64,000 nt of DNA from Oncomelania hupensis. Lineage: Eukaryota; Mollusca; Gastropoda; Littorinimorpha; Pomatiopsidae. This document shows, one piece after another, positions 43,491 through 54,055 of the stretch. The first letter of the stretch is position 1. Every line of letters starts with the position of its first letter. A program made the position numbers and the translations under genes. The notes below the pieces were generated by a model. That model saw only the letters and a program-made list of their open reading frames with translations, had not been told where the DNA came from and did no database searches. Location: assembly GCA_036898135.1 (NCBI GenBank), contig CM072527.1, positions 30,815,555 through 30,879,554 of the forward strand, given 5' to 3'.

Positions 43491-44573
43491 CTACATGTGA
43501 GACACAAGTCAATTCAACCTTTTAGCATGCCGATTTTTCTTTGCGTTTCTTTCCCCTGCCACTGGCATTTTTCTAATGATTATATTTTTAGCATGACACT
43601 TCACCTGATGCACTATTGCTCAGCAAAATAAAGTCATATCTTCATGGAATGTTATGTGTGAGTGGATGAATGTTTTGTGTATCATTTCCTATGATCATAT
43701 TTGTCTAATGTTAAATATATTTTGTGGGGAATAAATAAAATGATGAAGAAAAAAACTCGTGGGGCAACTCGTGGTTGCATGCATCAACTCCACATCAGCT
43801 GGAGCATCTCCCCCCCATCCCCCACCGCCTCCCCATCCCCTTAGGTCAAATTTCTTCATCAAAACCTAAAAACTTCTTTAGAGACTGAGGTCAAAATTTT
43901 AAGGATAACATCATCTTCCATAATTTTGCTAAACCATATCGCAAACTTCTCAAAAATGTTTTTTTTATTTTTATGCAAAAAGTAAGCCCCAAACTCTCAT
44001 ACATCCATGGAAAGTTTTGACCGCCATTTGCAAACAGGAAATGAAGAAGTGAGGATACCAGAATGTGAGTAACCATGGTTGCTAAGGGAGAGTTTATAGT
44101 AGGCATCTGATGGTGGGTTATAGCGCCGGCAATGAATGAGAGAAAGAGCCTGGTAATACAGCCAAACAAACATACAACGAACACGCTTTCAATAAACAAT
44201 GCTTTTACTTAAGAAAAAAAATTCCCTGCCAGAGTTGTTCTTATTTATTACTTAAAAATTTCTGGATGCAACGAACATGGTTACAACATAAATTCACTTA
44301 CACCAAATCAGGCATGAGATTGGATGAAGTGAAAGAAAACTGAAAATGCCTGGGGTCCAGGGGCAAAGCCCTGGTAGGGGGTCTAGGGGGGGGGGGGGGC
44401 GCGAATCCCCCTGGGCAAAGAAGAAAATTGCAATTTCCTAGCCATTTAGGTGGCCTCTCCTGGAAGGTGGCATCAACTTTAGTAAAAAAATTTTTTTAAT
44501 AAAATCTGATTTGGAAAATTAACAAAACAATATTGTTAACATTTTAAGACAACTGCATTTTAATGCTTGTTAG
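43491..44573. other. Intronic sequence without a supported gene
   Basis: Contains C-rich and G-rich patches, notably CCCCCCATCCCCCACC near 43810 and a poly-G run near 44390. GGGGTCCAGGGGCAAAGCCC next to the poly-G resembles subterminal sequence of DNA transposons. No ORF is convincing. Confidence 0.4.
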
Positions 44574-45035
44574 TCATGTGTACGTGTTTGCATCTTGGGT
44601 AAAAAAAAAATATAGTGAAAGTGAGAAAAAGAAAAGAATATAAAAAAACAAAACCACCTTTTCTTCTTTTTCAGTAATATTCTCAGTACACAATGCATGG
44701 TAAAATGGATTAGTGATATATGTTATATGTATGAGCCCCAAATCAAACAATCCCAGTGTTCCACAGCACATTACAGATGAAGTCTGTCCTGCCCCGAGTT
44801 GCCTAGGCAGAGCGCTACGTAACGCTGTATAACTATTTTGGCAGAAAGTCTGGGCACACGGTCGATTGATTTTGTCGATGGAATCACCCAAACGCACTGT
44901 CACGATTTTCTTTTCCTTCCCTTTGCCAACGTTTATCTCCACTTCTTTTATCCATTTAAAATTCCACTTGTTCCTCACTAAGCTGTCTATTTCACCCACA
45001 TGAGATTTTTCGCTAGCTTTTAGCAGCACAAACAT
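44574..45035 (-). CDS. Unassigned ORF, possibly the N-terminus of a DNA-transposon protein
   Basis: ATG-started frame whose first part is coding-like: MFVLLKASEKSHVGEIDSLV, NKWNFKWIKEVEINVGKGKE, IVTVRLGDSIDKINRPC, TFCQNSYTALRSA. The order basic leader, LGD-IDKI, then cysteines resembles N-termini of finger-bearing invertebrate transposon proteins in which the finger follows. After about residue 90 the sequence becomes hydrophobic low-complexity, suggesting a frame change. No catalytic domain follows. Family assignment is weak. Confidence 0.4.
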   Translation of the reverse strand: MFVLLKASEKSHVGEIDSLVRNKWNFKWIKEVEINVGKGKEKKIVTVRLGDSIDKINRPCAQTFCQNSYTALRSALPRQLGAGQTSSVMCCGTLGLFDLGLIHITYITNPFYHALCTENITEKEEKVVLFFYILFFFSLSLYFFFTQDANTYT

Positions 45036-45550
45036 GGTTCTGATTCAGATTGCATAAGTTAAAATGTGTGTTAGATGCGGAAGACAAACGGCCGAACCAA
45101 AGAGTAATAAGGTTAGCTTTAGATGACCGGTTTCCGGTTATTCATTGCGACCATACGTAGGCCTTCCAACACAGACAAAGTGGAGATTGAACAAAATGAG
45201 AATTAACAGTGTTGCGATGACAATAGGCCGATAAGAAATAACCCATGTAACCCTGAGGAGTGATGGCTGGCTCGCTGCGATTTCAGACCTCACCCTCCTC
45301 AAAATAATTTCTCAACGGATTTACACTGATCTCAGAAATAATGCCTGGCACGTTTAAAACCCCCGTTGGGGTGCCGGGGGTTTCAGTATAAATAGTATCC
45401 CCACTTTCTGGAAATTTAGTGCTTTAAATTCCCACTGTCGCTGTCTTTCTCATTTGCTCTGTTCTATCAATCTGCTATACTATCTTCTTCTTCGCTAGAC
45501 CAGTCACCTACCTTTTTTCTTGAAAACTCTTCCGGGACAAGACTCCTTGT
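45036..45550. other. Intronic sequence without recognised genes
   Basis: Includes CCCCGTTGGGGTGCCGGGGG near 45361. No coding frame supported. Confidence 0.4.
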
Positions 45551-45559
45551 TTGTGTATG

Positions 45560-45916
45560 AGGTCTGTTGGATCAGCTTGGGAATATTGGACGCTTTCTGC
45601 CAGGTGGTCACTAGGGCTTCCTATGATGTTATTATTTAGCAATGTAGGCATTTTATATGTATATGTTTTGTTGATAATTTATAATGATGTTTGTATTCTA
45701 TTTTGTTTTTGTAAACGGGGGTTCGATAAATTAGAGTGCAGCCTCAGCGTCTCCTGCGTGGGATGTCTTTATTGTAAAGTGACTGGCTGGTGGAGGGCAT
45801 TCAGTTTTCCCACTAGGGTTGTTTCAGCAGATCTTTTATGCGGATTGGGGGTTGTCCGGTCCTGATTTGGCTCGGAAGAGTCCGCTGGACCTAAAGCAAC
45901 AATTATGTAATGTAAT
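45560..45916 (+). repeat. Retroposon 3' tail, longest forward copy
   Basis: Matches 26175-26620 in reverse and ends CCTGATTTGGCTCGGAAGAG, TCCGCTGGACCTAAAGCAAC, then TAATG repeats. Noncoding 3' UTR of a LINE or SINE family. The open frame running through it is incidental. Confidence 0.75.
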
Positions 45917-46204
45917 GGCACGTTTAAAAAACCAGATTTCCAGTTTTTACCGGAGAAATCTCATGCCTGCAAATGTATTTTCTTATTCCAAACACCAAGT
46001 AAGAAGACACTGCAAGATAATCAGTGCCAGGCGTGCACACTGGCTGCTTACAGCCAGCCCTAATAGCTTAGACCTTAACTGGTGTTAAGCGGGGATGGAG
46101 GGAGGGAAATTAGAGTTGAGTCATGGTAAGTATGCTTATTGATAATAAATTTAGAGATAAAATTTTAATATTAATTTCACACACTGACCATGACTCAACA
46201 TGTG
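45917..46204. other. Short unannotated segment
   Basis: No recognised feature. Confidence 0.35.
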
Positions 46205-46620
46205 CAGAGTAGATGCAAAAGTGCAACATAAACTAGTTCCACATGAATTAAAGACAAAACTGCAGTGAACTCAGAATTGGGCGCCTGTTGCACACAATTT
46301 GCCAGTAACGTACCACAGTCTAAAAACGCATTAAAGACACAATTCCATCAAAGGATAGTTTTCAAAGATCACATCAACTTGAAATACACATATTAAAGTT
46401 TCTTTACACAAAAAAACAACACACACAGCGACTAATACCTTGACTATCCCAAATCGAACACAGAATAAACCAGGTCATCAAAATGCTTAAAATATAGTGT
46501 AATTTGCAATCACTGCAAGTCTAAGAAAGGAATAAAATAATCACCAAAAATAAACTAACAGTAGATAATCCATGAAACTTCTCCACAGTATAGTTGAAAC
46601 AATAGCGGCAAACATCACCA
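46205..46620 (-). repeat. Reverse copy of the dispersed repeat at 10740-11200
   Basis: On the minus strand it reads TTTGGTGATGTTTGCC, GTACGTTACTGGCAAATTGT, GCAACAGGCGCCCAATT, then TTTTGTCTTTAATTCATG, in the same order as the copy at 10740. See that entry for the possible primer-binding site. Confidence 0.8.
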
Positions 46621-47900
46621 AAATTCAGCACCTTGTAAGTACAAGTTCGTGAGCAAATAACAAATATATGCGACAACCATCACCACACTGCAATAAACCT
46701 CTACTAAGCAGTGGAAGTTTGGCGCGGGCCATGGCAGTCTTTGTCTGTAAGCTAAAAATAGCCTGCAGCATGACAACTGGAAAGCTCTACTGGTAGAGTA
46801 CTTGAGCTGGTGTGTGAGCCAGAATAGTGAACGCGTCACCTATTACTCTATCAGACTCCTCTTGAACGGCAGTCAGCAAGTAGGATGCCGAAGAGGGAAC
46901 CCTCCAAAATCGGTCCCGCCCGAAGGGAAGAAGCCAACAGCAGGGGAATGTGAAGAGCTGCTTCTAGTATCGCAACACGGCGGACCAGCAGTGAGCTCAC
47001 ACAGGAAGAAGCCTGCGCTCTACAAGAATCAGAGACTGCCGGGTTGATGGCACCCAAGATGAAACACACTGTCCCAGGAGACATTCTCCCTGAAATCACC
47101 ATCTTTGGTGAAAAGAGTAGCTGACAAAGCTCCTAGGAAAGCTTCGGCATTGGAGGAAATCTCCCTGGAACACAAAGCTGACGTTTCAAAAGCTGAAAAG
47201 CTTTGACGGTCATAGAAACTGAAGAGGGAGCCAAAGGCTGCCGCCTTTTTAGCAAAGACAAACCATCTTGAGGCACCGGAAGAGAAGCCCTGGGGTGAAA
47301 AGACCGTACCAAGCATAGGATGGCAAGAGCTTGTGATGGAGAAGGACACCCTTCCTGTCAGCCATTAGGAACCCCATCAGTCCGAGGGGCCAAAGCTTCC
47401 CCTGGTTTGATGCCACGTACTTGTGGCAAGGTTAACAAAGTCAGCCACACTAGGTGACTCTTTGAGCACTGTCATTGAATCCATGTACACGGAGGAAGGA
47501 AGCGACTCTCCAAGAAGCGAACGGCACAAAGGCCGTTGATACCTAAGAGTAGTCACTATTTGGGGGCTATACCAAGCTGCCTGGAAAAAAGCTTCCCGCA
47601 TAAGAGCATTGGGTGAAGTGAACCCGGTCTGACCTGCTTCTGAGGATACTAACAGAGAAGCGCCCTCGTAAGAGCACCCATCCCTGTCCGAATCCACGTT
47701 GGAACCAGCTGAGCAGCCGGCATATGCGTCTAAGTTCCGATCGTCGGCAGTGCCCACAGGAACCACCCCAGGGGCCTCCAAGTGCCTGCCAACCAAAGCG
47801 TCAGCCTACAAATGGACCACTAGGTTGGTAATGGAAGCCGCTGCATCCACTATATACCTCAGCTCTTGTGCTTCCGGATGAAGCTGCACAGGACTGGAAA
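46621..47900. other. GC-richer region with unexplained minus-strand frames
   Basis: Base composition is clearly more GC-rich than the flanking introns. Minus-strand frames at 47029-47349 (AKKAAAFGSLFSFYDRQSFS) and 47377-47796 (SLPSSVYMDSMTVLKESPSV, ADFVNLATSTWHQTRGS) are open for 100-140 codons but match nothing I know. They may be a decayed retroelement gene or mirror frames of a plus-strand coding repeat. Confidence 0.4.
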
Positions 47901-48018
47901 TGAAAGGCGCGTGCCTGACCTTACCGGCCCTCAGGGATCCCAAACTGGAAACAGAAGCTTCGAGCCAACCATATGGGATATCTCTTCCAGAACCGGAAAA
48001 GGAGGTACCGGCCCTTAA

Positions 48019-48903
48019 CCTTTAGGCTGCGCTGTATACGTACGAAGTACGAGGTGCTTAAAGCCGGCCTAATGCGATGTCTACGTACGTTGTACGAAGG
48101 GAGGTAAAAGCGTTTATAAAATAAATCCTTGGTCATGATAATGAAACAAAGGTTGTTTCCCTTCAACTGTAATGCTTTGGAAAGAAAATTCTTTGGGTTT
48201 CGAGGTAATTTTCAAACAAAAGTCACGTGTCGAAGCTGCACTTGTTGCTAGGGCGAAATTTTCCTCCTCGTTCGTCGCCATCATGGCACGCAGAACATAC
48301 ACGGCAGAAGAGGTGGCGCAAATGTTTCCGGAAGAAAACTTTGATGATGATAGTGAGGATAAAGATTTTGATACGGGTGATGATGTTTATTTGACGGAGG
48401 CTGGAGGGAGTAATTACGATTCGGACGAAGAAGAAGATCGCCGCATACAATCTTTAGCAGACGATGATAGGTGAAAAAAACTTCGTTATTTTCACTAGAT
48501 CTATAATAATATTATTTGCCTTTTACACAGACTATTTCTGTATTTATCAGACTTTCATTACAGTCCATTTTGGTTCACATAATTTTTGGTAATAACTCTT
48601 ATTTCTATTTTTGCAATTCTTTGCGTATGACTTCAAGAATGGGTGTGCAATTGAGTGAGAGTGAATTTGTTTGCTCATGCCCCTAACTTTCCATCCCATA
48701 ATTGTACTAACCAACAATCTTACACTTTTTTGTCTGTTCTTTGGAATCTTTATTCAATTTCTTTTCATTTGATATATACTTTTATATATCTAGGTGTAAT
48801 AGTTTAGCAACAATGGCATATATAATAAGGCATGTGTGTTTTTAATCGTAAATCAAAATTTTCTTTAGCACAGAGCAGGAAAAACGTGTCAGCAGGCTAA
48901 GGG
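48019..48903 (+). mobile_element. piggyBac deletion derivative with TTAA target duplication
   Basis: Flanked by TTAA at 48015-48018 and 48904-48907. The ends CCTTTAGGCTGC and GCAGGCTAAGGG are inverted copies (about 11 of 12). The minisatellite into which it inserted continues on both sides. The length is 885 bp. It retains the N-terminal coding part of the transposase (48283-48474). Subterminal CTACGTACGTTGTACGAAG and GTATACGTACGAAGTACGAG form a further inverted pair near the left end. Confidence 0.92.
48283..48474 (+). pseudogene. piggyBac transposase N-terminal fragment
   Basis: ATG-started frame MARRTYTAEEVAQMF, then acidic FDDDSEDKDFDTGDD and DSDEEEDRRIQSLADDD. This is the characteristic acidic N-terminus of piggyBac-family transposases, which precedes the DDD core. 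It stops after 63 codons at TGA and the core is deleted. It reads left to right within the TTAA-flanked element. It could still encode a short acidic peptide, but function is doubtful. Confidence 0.85.
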
Positions 48904-49330
48904 TTAAGGATCCCAAACCAGAAACGGAAGGCTTCTAGCCAACCGTACCGGATGTCTCTTCCAGAACCGGAAACGGAAGGTGCCTGCCCGACCGCACCAG
49001 CCGTTGGGGATCCCAAACCGGAAACAGAAGGCTTCCAGCCAACCATATCGGATATGTCTCTTCCAGAACCGGAAATGCAGGTACCTGCCTGACCGTACCG
49101 GCCCTTAAGGATCCCAAACCATAAATGGAATGCTTTGAACCAACCGCACTGGATGACCCTTCCAGACCTGGAAACAGAAGGCTTCTAGCCAACCGTACCA
49201 GAATGTCAATTTCCAGAACCAAAAACGGAAGGTATGCAGCCAACTGCCCCAGTACTGGGTATTCTCAGGTCAGCAACGGAAGGTAGGCAGCCAGCCACAC
49301 CGAAAATTCCAAACCTCCTCCGTGACCAGA

Positions 49331-49760
49331 AGAGGAAAGGATCGGAGGTTGGCTGAGGGAAGCCGTCGCAGTACCGGAAAATATGCCAGCGAGCCCACCA
49401 TGGAACTGGGCCTCCAAAAGCAACTGGACCCAACGCTCTCACACACAGGGTAGCCACTTCTAATGCCATGGTGTCGAACGTGATGGATTCCCTCCACATG
49501 GGATGGAGTCAACGCGAGAGGCAGAAAAGCCCTCAAAATGATTGAACGGGTAGAACTCCAAAGAGGCACTCTACCATTTCCAGTCCAAATCCCCCTCAAC
49601 CTGAAACAGCCCCGCAGCCTCCATTGGCGAATCAGCGAGACTAGAGCATACCTGATCTCCGGCCATAGACCGGAAGGAAGACGGGGAACAGGTCCGGAAC
49701 CAGCCAGTAGCTCCACCAGTAGCATGATCTCTCTAGTATGGCATCAGAGACACTTGCTAA
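49331..49760. other. GC-rich unannotated segment
   Basis: Open frames occur on both strands (for example 49270-49725 minus), without any recognisable domain. Probably part of the same decayed element as the minisatellite. Confidence 0.35.
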
Positions 49761-49967
49761 CAGCTGGGACATCAGCTCCAGAAGCTCGCGCCCGTCTGGA
49801 AAGCTCACCTCATCATAAGAGGCTCTGAAACCACCGTAGCGGGCGACACTAACGAGGACTTGGCACAGAAAGTCGAACGAGAACTAGCAGACCTGCTAGA
49901 AGAAACTGGTACTGTAGACACCGGCGCAGAAGAGGACTTACCTCTTTTCATGTGCGGAGACAATTAG
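49761..49967 (+). pseudogene. 68-codon acidic ORF end of unknown origin
   Basis: Open from a TAA at 49758 to TAG at 49965. It contains APVWKAHLIIRGSETTVAGD, NEDLAQKVERELADLLEETG and EEDLPLFMCGDN. The composition (regular leucine spacing, acidic) is protein-like and unlike the flanking minisatellite. There is no ATG at the start. It may be the last exon or C-terminus of a decayed gene to which the PETEG-type repeats also belong. No family recognised. Confidence 0.35.
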
Positions 49968-50329
49968 AAGGCCAGAAGGCGAAGCAGCGAGAGGTGAATC
50001 GGTGCACTAAACAGCACGACGCTCGGCCATCGTCCACAAGTAGGATAAAATCACCAAAGCTAACTCACGCCTGAGGACAAGCAACTTTCCCAAAGGGAAA
50101 AAGCAAACTGTAGCTTACCGCAGGCAAGGTCAGAAGAAACTAACACAAGCGCAACTAAACATACCAAAAAAGAGCCAAGTCAAAACAGCCCGAAAAGCAC
50201 AAGTGCAGAGGGCGAGAACACCGCTGTACCAAGCAGATGCCAGAAAAGATCTGCGCTATCAGGGCTGGCCAGTGTGCATGCCTGGCACGTGATTATCTTG
50301 GCTGGCAAGATTGAAGGGAGCCACTCTGT
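49968..50329. other. Unannotated segment
   Basis: A-rich on the plus strand. No recognised coding content. Confidence 0.35.
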
Positions 50330-50890
50330 GGTTTTTGTTCGATTATAACTTACATTATGAGGGCAGTTACTAGGCAACGACAGAATTGTTGCACATGTTG
50401 AGACATGGTCAGTATGTGAAATTAATACATGTTCATTGTTAACCAACGCGTTTCTCACGAACGACTGGAATCGAACGAGATGATCTGAAGTGCTCAGGTT
50501 TTTGCAGAAACCACACTGAAAGATATCAAGAGCATTGATGGATTCTAACTGCCACATCAAACATTCTTAGATCATTCTTTCCATAGTTTTGCACAAACAG
50601 CTTGTAAGGGCAATGGGACTGTAGTTGTTTTGATCAGAGTGATCCTTACCAGGTTTAGGGATTGGAGTAATAACTGCTTCCCGCCAACATGGGGGAAAGG
50701 AACCAGAAGACCAGATATGATTAAACACAGCCAAGGGAATTTTAAGGGAATCTTTAGGCAGGTGTGAAACTAACTGATAATGAATATCATCAGAGCTGGA
50801 AGCAGAGCTATTAGATTTCAGGATGGAATGTCAATTCTGCCATAGAAAAGGGAAGATTATAGGATTCACAATTATCGGAGTCAAAAAAGC
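50330..50890 (-). pseudogene. I-group LINE reverse transcriptase, N-terminal part
   Basis: On the minus strand in broken frames: WREAVITPIPKPGKDHSDQN, NYSPIALTSCLCKTMERMI, then after a stop LMWQLESINALDIFQCGFCK, NLSTSDHLVRFQSFVRNALV. These are the fingers and early palm of a LINE RT (the NYRPIALTS and QCGFRKNRST blocks). The catalytic aspartates lie beyond the break at the left end and are missing. It resembles the LINE at 37311-37500 in type but is a separate, 3'-truncated fragment. Confidence 0.78.
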
Positions 50891-51206
50891 AGGGTTCTTG
50901 TTTGTTTTAATCTTTAATGTTTTGGAATGTTGGGGAATAATAAGCAGACGATGATGGTCATGCATTTTTCACACTGTCACAATAAATAAACTGGAAAATA
51001 GTTTGGAACCTGTTAAAAAGATTGCCGATTACGATCATTTTCTACTGTATATTGATGGTAGCATGCATTTAAGCAATGCATTTGGAGAAAAAAAAATCAC
51101 CATCTAAACAGATTTTAAAACCAATAACACAAACTGATTATGACAATTTATTTAAAATCATTTGAAAACAAAATATACTAACACTTTTTAAAACAAATTA
51201 ACATAC
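50891..51206. other. Intronic AT-rich sequence
   Basis: No recognised feature; directly precedes the donor of the ZFYVE26 exon. Confidence 0.4.
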
Positions 51207-51381
51207 TTATAGCAGCACTGGAACGACTGTCAGTGACTTGGACGACTGTGACTTCAAGTGCTTTGTGAGCATATCCGGTAAGTAAAGCATTGTACTGATC
51301 CTGAGTCACTCGCAGTTTGCTCTCCTTGATCTGCTCAAAGTCCCTGTGGATCTTTTCAAACACTTTGCCTGCCAGTTCGGC
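51207..51381 (-). CDS. ZFYVE26: ZFYVE26 coding exon
   Basis: Acceptor TTTCTGTGTAG|GCCGAA and donor GCTATAA|GTATGT on the minus strand. Phase 0 in and phase 1 out, which fits both neighbours. It encodes AELAGKVFEKIHRDFEQIKE, SKLRVTQDQYNALLTGYAHK and ALEVTVVQVTDSRSSAA. It is predicted helical and rich in charged residues, as expected for the alpha-solenoid part of spastizin N-terminal to the FYVE domain. In vertebrate ZFYVE26 a similar helical segment ending YA.KAL follows the block LLMNMK; that correspondence is from memory. No catalytic motif. Confidence 0.85.
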
Positions 51382-51777
51382 CTACACAGAAACATCAGAA
51401 TGTATTAAATTATATGGTGCTATTTTTATGTGTCACTTACGTTACATATGTTACTCCTTTGGATGAGAGTATAACATGAGGTATGTGTAGTATAGCATGT
51501 GTACAGTATAGTATAGTATAGTATGTGTACACAAGAATTCCATCACACGGACTTTAAAGATCCTGATGTTCATGTCCTAGACATGTGACAGCCAGCCACA
51601 CAAATACACCCAGCAAGTATAGTAGGTGCATTCTCCCCCATCCTCGATCGCCCTGGACTGTGCTCAGTGTATAGCCTATTATAGGTGAATGAATAACTGG
51701 CAAGCTGCTAGCATTACAGTCGTACAACTGAATTGTTATATTTTCAAATCTATGCAGTTATTGTATACAATAAATAC
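51382..51777. other. Short ZFYVE26 intron
   Basis: 396-bp intron between two coding exons, with a GTATAGTATA repeat near 51500. No other feature. Confidence 0.7.
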
Positions 51778-51873
51778 CTTCATGTTCATTAAAAGCTGTT
51801 CAAGGATAAGATGTGGGCAGGCCACAAGATGACAATATTCCCCTCTCATGGACTTCGGAATACACAGAAGAGC
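51778..51873 (-). CDS. ZFYVE26: ZFYVE26 coding exon, most 5' in window
   Basis: Acceptor TCTTTTCAG|GCTCTT and donor AACATGAAG|GTATTT on the minus strand. Exactly 32 codons in phase 0: ALLCIPKSMRGEYCHLVACP and HLILEQLLMNMK. The C-terminal LEQLLMNMK agrees with a conserved block I recall in vertebrate ZFYVE26. It is separated from the next exon by only 396 bp. Exons further upstream were not found to the right; the intron beyond contains the large nested transposon array and extends past the window edge. Confidence 0.82.
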
Positions 51874-52199
51874 CTGAAAAGATTTGTTATTACCTTTTTT
51901 TAAATAAAATGAAATAAAATAACAGTACTACTAATAAAAAGCTTTTATATAGCGAGATAAAACTGAGCTCAAAGCGCATATCTTGCAAACTGGAAGACAA
52001 TGTTAATTTTAAAAAAATTCTTTTAGTAAAGATTCAATCATAATAAAGACTTTGTACATAATAGACACACACCAAAACGGAAAAGGAATATCTGGCAACT
52101 AATAAGAACTAACATATTGCACAATTTATTTATTTTAAAAGGTGAAAGAAATTATTTACACACATCTCTGTGGCCATCAATCCATGACTCCCTCCTGCC
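51874..52199. other. Intronic sequence without recognised genes
   Basis: AT-rich, no feature recognised. Confidence 0.4.
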
Positions 52200-52349
52200 T
52201 CTCACCGACAAAAAGCATAATTATATTTAATATACTTTTTAACCATTTCTTAGAAAATAGCAAAGTACAAGCAGACTGGAAAACAGTGGAGGTGACTGCA
52301 ATTGTTAAAATGGGGTCAAGACCTGATGCTGGAAATTATCAACTGTGCC
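52200..52349 (+). pseudogene. CR1-like LINE RT fragment, left half of a split copy
   Basis: Plus-strand frame FNILFNHFLENSKVQADWKT, VEVTAIVKMGSRPDAGNYQL. This is the RT fingers block (W.....V.PI.KKG....NYRPVSL) of CR1/jockey-type LINEs. It ends abruptly at the RTE insertion. Related RT sequence (FADDTK) resumes at 61620, suggesting the RTE landed in this older LINE with some loss. Confidence 0.7.
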
Positions 52350-54055
52350 TTCTGTTGGCCACCAGGATGGAGGTGATAAGTGTGCTACTGATGGGCAACT
52401 TAGAAGATCTGCACCAGAAAAAACATCGTCATAGGAACCTGGAATGTCAAGACCCTAACTGTAGATGGAAAATTAGAACTGGCCCATGAGCTGGACCACT
52501 ATCGATGGAACATTTTAGGTATCAGCGAACTGTACTGGAAAGGCCTAGGTGAAACAACAACCAACAAAGGCCACGTACAAGCCTTATTTCAGCAGATTTT
52601 AACACGGCGTTGGATTCTTGGTCCACAAAGACATTCTAGCCACTGTTATGGGTTGCTGCCCAGTCTCCAGTAGACTCATTACCGTCCGTCTGAGAGCAGC
52701 CCATTTTAACATCACCATCATCCAGGCCTATGCCCCAACATCAGACTATGATGACAGCGAAGTGGAGGATTTCTATGAAAATCTACAGCCTGTCCTTGAC
52801 CAAGTGCCAAAGAGGGACATAATCATAGTGCAAGGCGACTGGAATGAAAGTTGGCCAAGATACACACCACAGCTGGGGAGACACATGTGGACCCAACTGC
52901 AACAACGAGACAAATGAGAGAGGTCTTTTGGAGTTTGCCAGATATGATACTGGCAAACACGCTTGGTCTCCACAAAAAATCCAGGCGATGGACATGGCAC
53001 CGTCCCGGGGGGGGGGGGGGGGGGGGGGGGGGGGAAGCATTACAACCAGAACGACTACATCATGGTCAAAAAACGCTTCAGATCAAGCATCCACATTGGC
53101 AGGACATGCACGATTCCAGGAGCAGGCATTGGAAGTAACCCCGATCTCGTGATGATGTCTTTCCGTTTCCATTTGAAGAGAGTAAACACAGCAAAGTGCA
53201 CTAGACTGAAGTTCAACCTGGACAAACTGCAAGACCCGGAGGTGGCAGAAATATTTTAAGCCACAATTGGAGTGAATTTTGCACCATTGCTCATTTTGGG
53301 AGCTAGTGAAGTAGATGTCAACCCCATGACCACCACCTTCAACTCAGCTGTGACAGATGCCGCCACTGAGATCCATAGCAAGCACCGGCCAAAAAACAAG
53401 CTGTGGATCACACCTGAATTTTTGGACCTGTGTGATAAACCAAGAGAGATGAAAAAGAAAAAGAACACATCACAGGGAGCTGATACCTACCAAAAACTCA
53501 ACAATAACCGAAAAGGCATGCGCACAGCAAAGGAGAACTGGACAGAAGATCAATGCCAAGAAATAGAGAATAGTCTGAACAAGAACAACAGCAAGAAGAC
53601 CTACCAGACTGTGAAGTGGCTGACAAGTGTTAAACAGCCCAAGGTCTCCATGATGCAAAGCAAGTCTGTCATATGCTTTACAGAAGAACAAGGTCTTGTA
53701 TAGATGGACAGAGTACAGCTCTGACCTTTACAACCACACACCAAACGGAAACCCATCAGTTCTAGAATCAGACCTGCCTACCTCAACAATTTTTTGTCAG
53801 TACTCCAGGCACTTCAAAACCAGATTTTGGAAATCATGACCAGATTTTGACTTTCGGTATATATATAAACTGTCGTTATTTTACGTGAACCAAAATAATG
53901 ATAATAAATAAATAAAAATATAGAACTGTGTAAACTTATTGTCATTATTCATCTTAATTTGCTCTTAGCTAAATTTTTATATATTATTACACACGTAAAA
54001 TAAATCAAGAAATGGTACACTGTTCAATAAATTTATTGTTTGAAAATTAGGGTGC

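Larger units (their letters stand above)
47901..49330 (+). repeat. Minisatellite of CCGGAAACGGAAGG-type units, split by a piggyBac derivative
   Basis: Repeating blocks GGATCCCAAACCGGAAACAG, AAGGCTTCTAGCCAACCGTA, CCGGATGTCTCTTCCAGAAC recur in units of about 100 bp made of two half-units, on both sides of the piggyBac insertion. In one plus frame they translate to a PKPETEGFQPT / LPEPETEG pattern, broken by stops. This suggests a decayed coding repeat. Confidence 0.75.

Noticed and set aside
45551..45865. 104-codon ORF
   Set aside because: Lies in the noncoding 3' tail of a dispersed retroposon that also occurs at 26175-26620.
52958..53152. Gly-rich ORFs near 53 kb
   Set aside because: Created by a poly-G run inside a decayed RTE endonuclease.
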